From: an uncultured Eubacterium sp.
Lineage (GTDB): Bacteria > Bacillota > Clostridia > Lachnospirales > Lachnospiraceae
Direction of reading: 5' to 3'
Length of the DNA stretch: 9,935 bases
NCBI GenBank assembly: GCA_910586445.1
Contig: CAJUHV010000102.1
Location: 1 to 9,935, forward strand
In this document: one piece after another, positions 1 through 6,362 of the stretch
Position numbering within the stretch: the stretch's first letter is position 1
How the letters are laid out: the number at the start of each line of letters is the position of its first letter
The notes under the pieces: model-generated
The model's input: the letters and a program-made list of their open reading frames with translations, nothing else
The model's database searches: none
Told to the model about the DNA's origin: nothing
Translations under genes and position numbers: made by a program

Positions 1-2
1 AT

Positions 3-1025
3 CACAGCCGGTACCGGGGCCAGAGAAAACATGTCAATCTCTTTTCCGGGTGTCTGTACTGCAAGGATTGTGGAATGAAGCTGACCGCAGTTAACCGCCA
101 AAACCGCAGCAGATATTATCTGTGCAGCACTTATAACAAAAAGGGAAAACAGTTTTGCCAGCACGCCCATCTGGTGACAGAAGAAACCCTGATGGACGCT
201 TTCATCAAATACCTCACTCTCTGCCGTGACTCTCTGGCAGACATCATACAAAAGTTTGACTTGTCAGCCTTAAAGTCTCCCACTTACTCCGCAGACAACA
301 GCCGCCAGAGACTGGAGAACGAACTGGAAAGAAACAAAAAAGAACTGAAAACACTGATAACGCAAAAGGTAAAAGAACTCACGGCGAATCCTGAGGCGGC
401 CGAGCTGATCCATGAAACATACGCCTCCCTGCAGGCTGAAAAAATGGAGCGTATCTCTGCCACACAAAAAGCACTGCAGAATCTGACAGAGGAAACTCAG
501 ATCCAAACCACATCAGAAAATCAATGCCATTCTTCATCTTCAGCACATTCATCCTTAGCATGTGAAAACGCACTGGATCTTTTAAATAAAGTACTGGATC
601 AAAAAAAACTGACCCGTACAGACATTGAGATACTGGCAGAAAAAATCATAGTAGATAAAGATGGAAATGCTGACATCTATCTAAAGCACGGCCTCGGCAG
701 CCTGGCGGCTTATGACTTGAAAGCTGACAAAGAACATGAGAAACTGACCATAATGATTGAGACTATCCGTCTTCTTGAAGAGGATGAAACAGATTTTACC
801 TCTGTAAAATTCTTGACAGAAAGCCTGAAAGCTATGGGCTACCCAATGCACAGGAAAAAATTCATCCCATACATGGAGCGCCTGCTGGAATTAGGTCTGG
901 TTGAAAAAACCGGAATTTACCACTATCCATACAAAATCGCTGCCTCTCGACAAAAACTGCACGATGTGGAAAATATGTTCATCATGCTGGGGCCGGGCGG
1001 GCGGTATGCCGGAAATGGTATTTGA
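3..1025 (+). CDS. Large serine recombinase, C-terminal part (5' end outside window)
   Basis: This is the C-terminal part of a large serine integrase/transposase that cuts and rejoins DNA at attachment sites. The frame is open from the left edge, so the catalytic resolvase domain lies outside the window. The visible part starts with a zinc beta-ribbon (GCLYCKDCG, then a second pair in LCSTYNKKGKQFC), the DNA-binding module of this family. It is followed by a long charged coiled-coil-like stretch and a winged-helix-like tail. The first in-window Met (nt 75) lies inside the ribbon and is not the start. From about nt 985 the reading frame runs into DNA that, in another frame, encodes a conserved binding protein. 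The last dozen or so residues are therefore probably host-derived and not native. The family call is confident; the exact native C-terminus and subfamily (TndX/TnpX-like or phage-like) are not. Confidence 0.88.
   Translation, partial: HSRYRGQRKHVNLFSGCLYCKDCGMKLTAVNRQNRSRYYLCSTYNKKGKQFCQHAHLVTEETLMDAFIKYLTLCRDSLADIIQKFDLSALKSPTYSADNSRQRLENELERNKKELKTLITQKVKELTANPEAAELIHETYASLQAEKMERISATQKALQNLTEETQIQTTSENQCHSSSSAHSSLACENALDLLNKVLDQKKLTRTDIEILAEKIIVDKDGNADIYLKHGLGSLAAYDLKADKEHEKLTIMIETIRLLEEDETDFTSVKFLTESLKAMGYPMHRKKFIPYMERLLELGLVEKTGIYHYPYKIAASRQKLHDVENMFIMLGPGGRYAGNGI
975..1005. other. Probable mobile-element/host junction (serine recombinase attachment half-site)
   Basis: Recombinase-type coding sequence stops making sense around nt 985. 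The GRAGGMPEM motif of a host binding protein begins at nt 991 in a different frame. A serine recombinase gene ending exactly at such a junction is the usual arrangement at one end of an integrated element. The local GC-rich stretch ggggccgggcgggcggt may hold the crossover dinucleotide. The exact crossover cannot be fixed without the other end or an empty site. Confidence 0.6.
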
Positions 1026-1569
1026 ATACGTCTTAAAGAAAAACGATATCGACCTATCCAAAGTCCGCATTGACCAGAGCATAGACTTCGGCTCCACCGC
1101 AGCTGCCTTTTCCGGCGGAAAAGGCGATTACACAGTAGAATTCGAGCCTTCTGCCACTGCACTGGAAGAAGAAGGCGCAGGCTATGTCGTAAGCTCTGTC
1201 GGCGTAGAATCCGGCTATGTGCCATACACCGCTTTCAGCGCAAAGAAAAGCTACATTGACGAACATAAAGACGTGATCCAGTCTTTTACCAACGCACTGC
1301 AGAAAGGCATGGAATACGTATCCTCCCACACCTCCGAAGAAATCGCAGAAGCAATCAAGCCGCAGTTTTCCGAAACGAAGCTGAGTACTCTTACTACTAT
1401 CGTCGAACGCTACCATGCACAGGACACCTGGAAAGAAGATCTCGTATTTTCCAAAGAAAGCTTCAGCCTGCTGCTGGATATTCTGGAAGATGCTGACGTA
1501 ATCGACCAGCGCCCATCTTACGATCAGCTTGTCAACACTTCTTTTGCAGAAAACGCAGAAAAACACTAA
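991..1569 (+). pseudogene. ABC transporter substrate-binding protein (NitT/TauT-like), 5'-truncated
   Basis: This is the C-terminal ~190 residues of a periplasmic-type binding protein of the NMT1/SsuA/TauA class, which captures a small ligand outside the membrane for an ABC importer. The recognisable sequence begins at GRAGGMPEM (nt 991). It continues through a ligand-lobe segment (DFGSTAAAFSGGKGDYTVEFEP) and SGYVPYTAF to a natural stop. Family members are about 320-340 aa, so the lipoprotein signal and first lobe are missing. Upstream in this frame is recombinase-coding DNA, and the frame's only start (ATG at 901) lies inside the recombinase gene with no clear ribosome binding site. I infer that an element inserted here and that the missing half lies at its other end. 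The remnant is undecayed, which suggests recent insertion. The ligand cannot be told. Confidence 0.83.
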
Positions 1570-1587
1570 TCTAATTTTTTCGTATGG

Positions 1588-1606
1588 ACTGCACCGCAGT
1601 TTTGTT
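1588..1606 (+). terminator. Short hairpin with T-rich tail after the binding-protein remnant
   Basis: ACTGC-acc-GCAGT forms a 5-bp stem followed directly by TTTGTT on the plus strand, 19 bp after the stop. The stem is short, so it is a weak candidate terminator for the binding-protein operon. Confidence 0.4.
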
Positions 1607-1617
1607 CTATACCAAAA

Positions 1618-1652
1618 CAGGCATCTGACGATACCATATCGCCAAATGCCTG
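1618..1652. terminator. Bidirectional terminator-like compound hairpin between convergent genes
   Basis: The outer arms CAGGCAT (1618-1624) and ATGCCTG (1646-1652) enclose an inner CGATA-cca-TATCG hairpin. Plus-strand readout is followed by CCCCTTTT and minus-strand readout by TTTTGG. It lies between the end of the plus-strand binding-protein remnant and the end of the minus-strand membrane-protein gene, where a shared terminator is expected. Confidence 0.6.
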
Positions 1653-1659
1653 ACCCCTT

Positions 1660-2073
1660 TTAACATGCTTTGTTCTTTTTCTCTTTATTTTTCTCTTTAT
1701 ACATGCTTGCCACAGTATGAATTATGCTCAGCAGTATAAAAAAACCAGTAAAGTTAATCCAAATATCCCTGTATGCCGACTCAGCTAATTCCTCCTTAAA
1801 TCCGCTAAGCCATACATATACAAATGCTAACAGCTGGGACGGTACATAAGCCGTCACATATCTTAAAATCAAAGGCTTGATGGATGAACTGGTACATAAC
1901 ACAAATGCCGCTACCCCGATTAAAGTAATCATAGCCCTGTCTAATTCATGCCAATTGCCGCTTGGGTCTTCATAAATGCCATTGGCAAGGTACAAAATGC
2001 TGTTCAGCAATGTTATGATTGTATAGATCACTGAATAGCCCGCTATCATATTGATCCACTTCTTTTTATTCAT
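1660..2073 (-). CDS. Small four-helix membrane protein (DUF6608/DUF3021-like) of LytTR locus
   Basis: This 137-aa integral membrane protein has no signal peptide. Four hydrophobic segments lie at about residues 8-31, 46-62, 68-90 and 102-124, followed by a very basic tail (KEKNKEKKNK), which places the C-terminus in the cytoplasm. The segment AYRDIWINFT before the last helix matches AFRDIFWSFT in the neighbouring protein, so the two are diverged paralogues. The start is supported by AGGAGG 7 nt upstream of the ATG. The gene is last in the LytTR cluster, about 100 bp after its paralogue, with a repeat copy between them. Small membrane proteins beside LytTR regulators are known in DUF3021 and HdrM/BrsM-type systems, where they restrain the regulator. 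That role is inferred here by analogy. The family name is from memory and uncertain. Confidence 0.72.
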   Translation of the reverse strand: MNKKKWINMIAGYSVIYTIITLLNSILYLANGIYEDPSGNWHELDRAMITLIGVAAFVLCTSSSIKPLILRYVTAYVPSQLLAFVYVWLSGFKEELAESAYRDIWINFTGFFILLSIIHTVASMYKEKNKEKKNKAC

Positions 2074-2126
2074 TAATACTCCTCCTAATTCTTAATTACT
2101 TCACGATTGACCACTGCATAAATTGC

Positions 2127-2168
2127 TAGAGCGTGTTTGAAAAATGCTTTCTGCCAAATGTGCGTCAC
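2127..2168 (+). repeat. Dispersed repeat, copy A
   Basis: TAGAGCGTGTTTGAAAAA followed by TGCTTTCTGCCAAATGTGC, resembling the repeats starting at 3092 and 6148 and, inverted, the end at 6447. It fills most of the gap between the two membrane-protein genes and begins with TA like the other copies. It looks like the end of a small transposon-derived element. No partner inverted end is seen next to it. Confidence 0.55.
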
Positions 2169-2174
2169 ACTAAG

Positions 2175-2621
2175 TTAACCTGTCTTGTTTTTATCAGATC
2201 CGACCGCCTCCTTGATCTTTTTTAGATTTTGATTCGCACGTTTGATTTCATGGAATACCAAAATATAATAGATAACTACGCCTATCGCATATGGCACTGT
2301 AAAAGACCAGAATATATCCCTAAAGGCATCTTCATGCAGCGGATGAAACTGTCCCGCAGACCATGTGATCAGCATGACCAATGCGATCAGCACCGCATAC
2401 TGCACCGCGATACAGACTAACAGCGGATATTTCTGAAACCGGTAATACTGCGACAGCACAAACACTGCGGCCAGCGATAAAAAAAACATTACCAGCAGAT
2501 TTTCCTGATAGTTTCCAAAAACATCTTGTACAACAGCCTCGAATATGATCTTTCCAAGCGTCAGCACTGTAAAAACTTCACATACAGAGCCAAAAAAATT
2601 ATCTCTGTCAACGATCCTCAT
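2175..2621 (-). CDS. Small four-helix membrane protein, translationally coupled to LytTR regulator
   Basis: This 148-aa membrane protein has hydrophobic stretches at about residues 9-31, 41-60, 65-88 and 103-123, then a basic, helical tail (EIKRANQNLKKIKEA) that probably faces the cytoplasm. I place the start at the ATG at 2621, ten codons inside the longest frame. The last codons of the LytTR gene carry AGGAGG 6 nt before this ATG, and only one base separates the LytTR stop from it (TAA-T-ATG). Translation of the two genes must therefore be linked. AFRDIFWSFT before the last helix recurs in the downstream membrane protein. By family context (DUF3021-like partners of LytTR proteins; HdrRM/BrsRM-type pairs) it probably senses a membrane-linked signal and controls the regulator. 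This is inference. Confidence 0.75.
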   Translation of the reverse strand: MRIVDRDNFFGSVCEVFTVLTLGKIIFEAVVQDVFGNYQENLLVMFFLSLAAVFVLSQYYRFQKYPLLVCIAVQYAVLIALVMLITWSAGQFHPLHEDAFRDIFWSFTVPYAIGVVIYYILVFHEIKRANQNLKKIKEAVGSDKNKTG

Positions 2622-2622
2622 A

Positions 2623-3069
2623 TTACACCTCCTGTATATGCGCCAGCGCACGCAAAAAAGTTTTTTTATATGTCCTGTTGAGAATCAATGTCTCACCATT
2701 ATCCATAAGCAGCTTCAGCCGCATATTCAGATCCGTTTTCACCTGATCCACCTTATACAGATTTACAATCATAGATTTTCCGATCTGCACAAAACCATTT
2801 TCCGCAAAGCAATCCAAAAAATGCCGCATGCTGCATTCCAGCTGATATACTTCTTTTTCCTGATAGGCAAACAGTTTCCTGTCCACCACTTCCAGATAAT
2901 AAATGCTGTTTGGATGCAGCTTGTAAAGAACATTTTCCTTTTTCCCCATAATGCCTCCAAATGAAGAAAAAAATTCCCGGATAATGCCGATCTTCTCCGT
3001 TTCTTCCCGAAAATGCACATCCACATAATCTTCCTTCAAAGCAGGTTCCTTGTAATATTGTATCTTCAT
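2623..3069 (-). CDS. LytTR-family DNA-binding transcriptional regulator
   Basis: This 148-aa cytoplasmic regulator consists of a short N-terminal region (residues 1-47) and one LytTR DNA-binding domain (about 48-145). Diagnostic stretches are FVQIGKSMIVNLYKV (93-107) and NGETLILNRTYKKTF (124-138), typical of the ten-stranded LytTR fold. There is no receiver domain and no histidine kinase gene nearby, so it is not an ordinary two-component response regulator. It belongs to the short LytTR class encoded with small membrane proteins. Its ribosome site is modest (AAGGGG, 7 nt before ATG). A candidate promoter lies at 3181-3208, upstream of a repeat copy that would become part of the leader. Autoregulation is common in such systems but no LytTR site was identified here. 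Confidence 0.9.
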   Translation of the reverse strand: MKIQYYKEPALKEDYVDVHFREETEKIGIIREFFSSFGGIMGKKENVLYKLHPNSIYYLEVVDRKLFAYQEKEVYQLECSMRHFLDCFAENGFVQIGKSMIVNLYKVDQVKTDLNMRLKLLMDNGETLILNRTYKKTFLRALAHIQEV

Positions 3070-3091
3070 ACGAATGCCCCTTCGTCCGCCT

Positions 3092-3126
3092 TAGAGCGTG
3101 TCTTAAAACTCATTCCTGCCATCTGC
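3092..3126 (+). repeat. Dispersed repeat, copy B
   Basis: TAGAGCGTGTCTTAAAA followed by a TCATTCCTGCC..CTGCAC tract. Across about 33 positions it differs from the copy at 6148 at only a handful of sites. It lies about 20 bp upstream of the LytTR start, in its 5' leader. The rest of the element may extend to about 3200, but that boundary is not visible. Confidence 0.6.
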
Positions 3127-3180
3127 ACGCCCCGCCCTGCGGTATATTTGGTTAACATTGTTACTTCGTGATCTGTTATC

Positions 3181-3208
3181 ATTATATCAAATCTCCGCCC
3201 TGCCACAA
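3181..3208 (-). promoter_or_regulatory. Candidate promoter of the LytTR operon
   Basis: On the minus strand a perfect TATAAT (complement of 3181-3186) follows a TTGTGG -35-like box (complement of 3203-3208) with a 16-bp spacer. Transcription would begin near 3174 and give a leader of about 105 nt that crosses repeat copy B. The -35 match is partial. Confidence 0.45.
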
Positions 3209-3251
3209 GCCATTCATGCACACGCTGCAGATAGAAATGCGTATGCTGCAT

Positions 3252-3502
3252 TTTTATCCGCAGAGCAGAAGATGACAGGTGCCGGGCACATGGGCATGGG
3301 AAGATGCATCTTCTCTGCTTGATTGTCTATGGTTTGGATAGAAAATCCTTGATTATAAGCCGGACTGCAGATCAAGGATGGTCTTTGGATTTTCAGAATA
3401 TAACTTATTGAACAAGTATACCTTTCTGAATTCAGAATTTTAGTGTAAATGGATAAAAATAAGAAAATTTTTTGAAAAATGAAAAAATAATTGATTTGTG
3501 GG
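3252..3502. other. Non-coding AT-rich stretch with nested inverted repeats
   Basis: No gene is supported here. Visible structures are: a 12-bp stem with a 3-nt bulge (3260-3274 with 3307-3318); two mutually exclusive stems, ATCCTTGAT (3345-3353) with ATCAAGGAT (3371-3379) and GAAAATCC (3341-3348) with GGATTTTC (3387-3394); and a perfect 14-bp palindrome TTCTGAATTCAGAA (3424-3437) about 65 bp before the promoter at 3503. Confidence 0.5.
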
Positions 3503-3531
3503 TTGACATTGCTTCTTATATAGTTTATATA
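3503..3531 (+). promoter_or_regulatory. Near-consensus vegetative (sigma-A) promoter
   Basis: TTGACA (3503-3508), a 17-bp spacer and TATATA (3526-3531), preceded by a strongly A/T-rich tract resembling an UP element. The predicted start is near 3538. It points at a 30-codon ORF at 3591 and the broken unknown gene beyond it. Confidence 0.65.
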
Positions 3532-3590
3532 CAAACTGCATTTAGTAATCACTCTTAGAAAAAATCTTTTTGTAAAACAGGATGAGAAAA

Positions 3591-3683
3591 ATGGACAGAG
3601 GAATATTGGCGGCACATGGAACAGTGAACGTATTAGGATCAGTATGTAATGTTACAAAGCTGATGGCTGAAAATGGAAAATGA
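3591..3683 (+). CDS. Possible 30-aa peptide or truncated N-terminus
   Basis: ATG at 3591 opens a 30-codon frame (MDRGILAAHGTVNVLGSV..., ending ENGK) closed by TGA at 3681. It lies about 53 nt downstream of the predicted start of the strong promoter at 3503 and has an AGGATG-like ribosome site 6-7 nt upstream. The middle is mildly hydrophobic with one cysteine, and there is no GG-type processing leader. It could be a genuine small peptide made under the divergent LytTR system. It could equally be the surviving start of the broken gene that follows in another frame. I do not recognise it. Confidence 0.3.
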   Translation: MDRGILAAHGTVNVLGSVCNVTKLMAENGK

Positions 3684-3721
3684 CAGTATAATACGTTACA
3701 AGGTTATACTGTGAGCAGTAG

Positions 3722-4042
3722 TTATGTGCATATAATTCATCATTTGGTCAGATAGGGAAGTATACATATCCAAAAGTTAGTGGTGAAGATGAATTGGATA
3801 CGGTTTCTTGTATAGCTCATATTACGGGTAACTACTTTTTCTTGGGAGCAGCAAGAATATATACAGTATGTTTATTAGATAAAAATACAAATATTTTCAA
3901 AGAAGTTTCGCGAGTTAAGATAACTGATGAAGATATCAATATGATAAAAAGACCGGGATACAGCATTATTAGCCAGGGGATTTATTATGCAAATAATAAA
4001 TTATATAAAGTATATGCTCATGAAGGGCCGAATAAAAAATAG
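3722..4042 (+). pseudogene. Unknown AT-rich gene remnant, no valid start
   Basis: An open frame of about 106 codons runs from just after a TAG at 3719 to TAA at 4042. The protein-like sequence starts well upstream of the only usable start, a TTG at 3794 with no convincing ribosome site, so the frame looks like the C-terminal part of a longer protein that lost its start by frameshift. It is rich in Tyr, Ile, Asn and Lys with alternating hydrophobic stretches (GNYFFLGAARIYTVCLLD; GIYYANNKLYKVYA) that suggest beta strands. Codon use is much more AT-rich than in flanking genes, which hints at transfer. No family recognised. Confidence 0.4.
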
Positions 4043-4096
4043 CATTTGGCGAGGCCCCGTCTATGCCAGTGAAAAATTTTACTGTTTACTGATATT

Positions 4097-4125
4097 TTAA
4101 ACAAAAGCCGCCTGATGGGCGGCTT
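4097..4125 (-). terminator. Rho-independent terminator of the 4150-5230 genes
   Basis: AAGCCGCC (4105-4112) and GGCGGCTT (4118-4125) form an 8-bp GC-rich stem with a 5-nt loop. Read on the minus strand it is followed by a TTTTGTTT tract. It lies 25 bp after the stop of the 210-aa gene. Confidence 0.8.
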
Positions 4126-4149
4126 CAGACTGTAGACAACCAGACACTG

Positions 4150-4782
4150 CTATGCCCTTGCCTCAAATCCTCCCTGACTTTCCATTGCGGCAGCCGCCAC
4201 ATCAGGCTGTGCCTGCCGAACGCTCTCTCGCGAGTACAGACTATAGGAATAATCCTGCTGGCCCGCTGCGGCGTTAATCTCCTTCCTTGCCTCACAATAT
4301 GCTTTATAATAAACAGATTTTATAGCCCCGTGCACCTTTGTTTCCGCTTTCGATTCCTTCTCATGCCAGCCTACACCCGCAGTATAGGTAAGGATTTCAT
4401 CACCATTTTCGTCATATACATGGATGGCAGAACCCGTCCCCTCGGACTGAAGCTCAGCCTCATACGGCTCGCCAAATAAAATGCGAAGCCACCTTCGGTC
4501 TGCCTCCTCGATTCTCTTTTGGTACGACATATCACCAGAACACATAGCCATATTAATTTTTCCAATCAGCGCCGCCCTGTCCGGCGCTACTTTTGCGACC
4601 TCGCTTTTGCGCAGGGCAAGAAATCTATTTCCCATATATACATTCTGCGCCGCATCACTTTTCGCATATTCTATAATCTTTTCCCGGAGTGAATCTGTCA
4701 GTTTCCATTCTTTCTTAGAAGACGTTTTCCCTGCTGCCGTACCTGCTGCACGACTGCGTACTGTTACTTCAGAAATGTTCAT
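4150..4782 (-). CDS. Hypothetical protein, 210 aa
   Basis: I do not recognise this protein. It has no signal peptide or membrane segment. The N-terminus (about 1-30) is low-complexity, rich in Ala/Ser/Thr/Lys and probably disordered. Residues 30-125 are charged and helix-rich, including DRAALIGKINMAM and a stretch around RRWLRILFGEPYEAEL. A short strand-like segment HVYDENGDEILTYTAGVGWHEKESKAE follows, then another helix, and the last ~40 residues are Ala/Gln/Ser-rich and probably disordered. The start is well supported by AAAGGAG 6 nt before ATG. It lies 34 bp after the DUF3788 gene on the same strand and ends at a strong terminator, so the two are probably co-transcribed. It is probably cytoplasmic, and its function is unknown. 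Confidence 0.75.
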   Translation of the reverse strand: MNISEVTVRSRAAGTAAGKTSSKKEWKLTDSLREKIIEYAKSDAAQNVYMGNRFLALRKSEVAKVAPDRAALIGKINMAMCSGDMSYQKRIEEADRRWLRILFGEPYEAELQSEGTGSAIHVYDENGDEILTYTAGVGWHEKESKAETKVHGAIKSVYYKAYCEARKEINAAAGQQDYSYSLYSRESVRQAQPDVAAAAMESQGGFEARA

Positions 4783-4816
4783 TTTATGCTCCTTTCACTG
4801 CTTTCCGCCATCCTGC

Positions 4817-5230
4817 CTATTTTCTATTAGGTTTCCTTTTAATTCTCAACAGCCTGATAAAATCATCAAACAAAGAAGTATCTGTCAGCTCAAACATCAT
4901 CCATTTTCCATCGTGATAAGTCTTAGTTTCATCATAAATTCTTTGAACTTCCTCTGTGTAATTATCCTTGTCATTTTCAAATTTTGCGCGTTCATCTCTG
5001 CCCAGGATCACCATAAATCCCACACAGTTTTCTCTTGCATACAATGCACACAGAGTTTTCCCGCCCCTGCGGTATTTATATTCATACGTCCATGCTTTGC
5101 CGCCCTTATTCCACAAACATTCCATATCATATTGCTCATCAATGAGAGCGCATAATTTATTCCAGATCTCATATAAGGATTCTCCAAGCAAGGTTGTCAT
5201 TTGTTCCGTATTAGGTATTAAATCCAACAT
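4817..5230 (-). CDS. DUF3788 family protein
   Basis: This 137-aa soluble protein matches the DUF3788 pattern. It has an N-terminal helix preceding a WNKL segment (23-26), a strand pair WTYEYKYRRGGKTLCALY (47-64), GFMVILG (71-77), the signature YHDGKWM (105-111) and a C-terminal IKRKP (130-134). The length is normal for the family. DUF3788 members are cytoplasmic proteins of unknown biochemical function in anaerobic Firmicutes and Bacteroidetes. The start is supported by AAAGGAGG 5 nt before ATG. It sits about 90 bp downstream of the decayed ATPase gene and 34 bp upstream of the 210-aa unknown gene, with which it probably forms an operon. Confidence 0.85.
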   Translation of the reverse strand: MLDLIPNTEQMTTLLGESLYEIWNKLCALIDEQYDMECLWNKGGKAWTYEYKYRRGGKTLCALYARENCVGFMVILGRDERAKFENDKDNYTEEVQRIYDETKTYHDGKWMMFELTDTSLFDDFIRLLRIKRKPNRK

Positions 5231-5320
5231 GTCAGCCTCCTTTGTAACTTCTACTGCATCATTGTTTTCTTCGTTTTTTATAAAATGGCCACTCCGCCTC
5301 TTGGTTCTGCCATCAGATCT

Positions 5321-6042
5321 CTACGGCTCTCCCCGCTGCAGCACTTCTACTTTACAAGAATGCCGCTTTGTCTTTTTATTATAACTGATTCCTACAGCCA
5401 GAATTCTCCCTGTATGCCTCTGCTTTTCTTCCAGCCTGCCTTTTAACCTAAACACATAATCCTTATCTTCAATCTGTCTGACCGCGTCATCAGGCGTACT
5501 GTCCGCCTTCAGCTCAACGATCAGCTCATCAGCTGTTTTACGCTGCGGATAAAAAATAAAGTCCACATATCCCATAGACTCCTTATTCATAAACAGCTCT
5601 TGAAACTTACCCATCGATTCCCTGTTGGGAATAAAGACCTCTCCCTCCTTATAGGCCAGCAGGCCGTAGATCACCATCGCCGAATATATTTCATCCTTTG
5701 TATTTAATTCCATGGAAACAGCAGCATAGTTTTTCATTTCTGCCTCTACCCCTGCTGTCATCAGTACAAGATCAGCTTTTTGCAGCGTTCACTTTTCGCT
5801 GCTGCAAGATGATCAAATGTGCTGCCGCTGTCTGCTGTCTTTCCTAGAAAAGCCCCGACCATATGAGCCATAACGCTCTTTCCAAAGCGGCGCGGCCTTG
5901 TAATACACAAAAATCTCTGTCCATCTATTTCCACTGCATTTAAAATATCATCCAACAGCAGTGTTTTATCTACAAAAAACCGCGTCCCGACAATCTGTTT
6001 CCATGCATCAAAAGGAACCGTGCTGTTTAAATACCTTCCCAT
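5321..6042 (-). pseudogene. AAA-ATPase / PD-(D/E)XK nuclease-like protein, internally deleted
   Basis: This is a remnant of the AAA_ATPase-like/DUF1703 family, normally about 520-580 aa and found in many copies in gut bacteria. The 5' piece (5761-6042, 93 aa) keeps the family N-terminus and a P-loop-like RPRRFGKS (residues 49-56), then shifts frame after SERCKK and stops. The 3' piece (5321-5761, 146 aa) holds the C-terminal nuclease-like fold: D67 in GYVDFIFYP, E83-L-K85 and QIEDKDY. The ATPase middle (Walker B onward) is missing, and a second gap occurs where GY joins VDFIFYP, since family members carry about 80-100 more residues there. The original start is intact (GGAGG before ATG), with a promoter-like TTGAAT-16-TACAAT upstream. 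ATG at 5761 overlaps the first frame's TGA, but a functional split pair is unlikely. Confidence 0.82.
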
Positions 6043-6065
6043 ATCCGCGTTCCTCCATCCAGAAT

Positions 6066-6089
6066 TTTGTCTGCTTATTTGTCTGCTTA
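6066..6089. repeat. 12-bp perfect tandem duplication
   Basis: TTTGTCTGCTTA occurs twice back to back in the leader of the decayed ATPase gene, between its candidate promoter and start codon. Confidence 0.7.
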
Positions 6090-6109
6090 AATGAAATGAA
6101 ACTATTTAA

Positions 6110-6137
6110 ATTGTACCACAAATTTGACAAAATTCAA
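6110..6137 (-). promoter_or_regulatory. Candidate promoter of the decayed ATPase gene
   Basis: On the minus strand, TTGAAT (complement of 6132-6137), a 16-bp spacer and TACAAT (complement of 6110-6115). Transcription would start about 60 nt before the ATG at 6042. It lies just outside the 300-bp repeat-bounded unit. Confidence 0.45.
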
Positions 6138-6261
6138 ATGGTTTTGCTAGAGTGTGTCTTAAAAATCATTCCTGCGAACTGCACTACCCACTTCAAGCTT
6201 CTTGGACTACTAACGTCCAGGATGATGCGGATAATTCATCCCAAATTTAATCAACATAGCC

Positions 6262-6277
6262 CAGAGCGCGCCTTAAA
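6262..6277 (+). repeat. Degenerate internal copy of the repeat end motif
   Basis: CAGAGCGCGCCTTAAA resembles the TAGAGCGTGTCTTAAA ends at 3092 and 6148 and points the same way. It may mark an older nested insertion. Confidence 0.35.
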
Positions 6278-6362
6278 TCCCCACGCACTCGCACCTTTTA
6301 ATAAATGATAAAAATATACAAATCCAGATAGTATTCTAAAATACTCCTTCTAAACACACAGC

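Noticed and set aside
901..1569. Recombinase-binding protein frame starting at 901 as a genuine 222-aa gene
   Set aside because: Its first 30 codons are an out-of-frame reading of recombinase DNA; the homologous protein only begins at GRAGGMPEM.
3066..3251. Minus-strand 61-aa frame whose TGA overlaps the LytTR ATG (ATGA overlap)
   Set aside because: The overlap looks like translational coupling, but the frame runs through repeat copy B and the candidate LytTR promoter, has no ribosome site seen, and gives no recognisable protein.
3214..3615. Minus-strand 133-aa frame
   Set aside because: It runs antisense through the strong promoter and AT-rich spacer, has Phe/Ile/Ser-rich content typical of AT-rich non-coding DNA, and no supporting start signal.
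5761..6042. Separate small ATPase gene overlapping a nuclease gene at TGATG
   Set aside because: Both pieces match opposite ends of one known family, and the out-of-frame DNA just before 5761 continues the C-terminal piece (ADLVLM...), pointing to a deletion in one gene.
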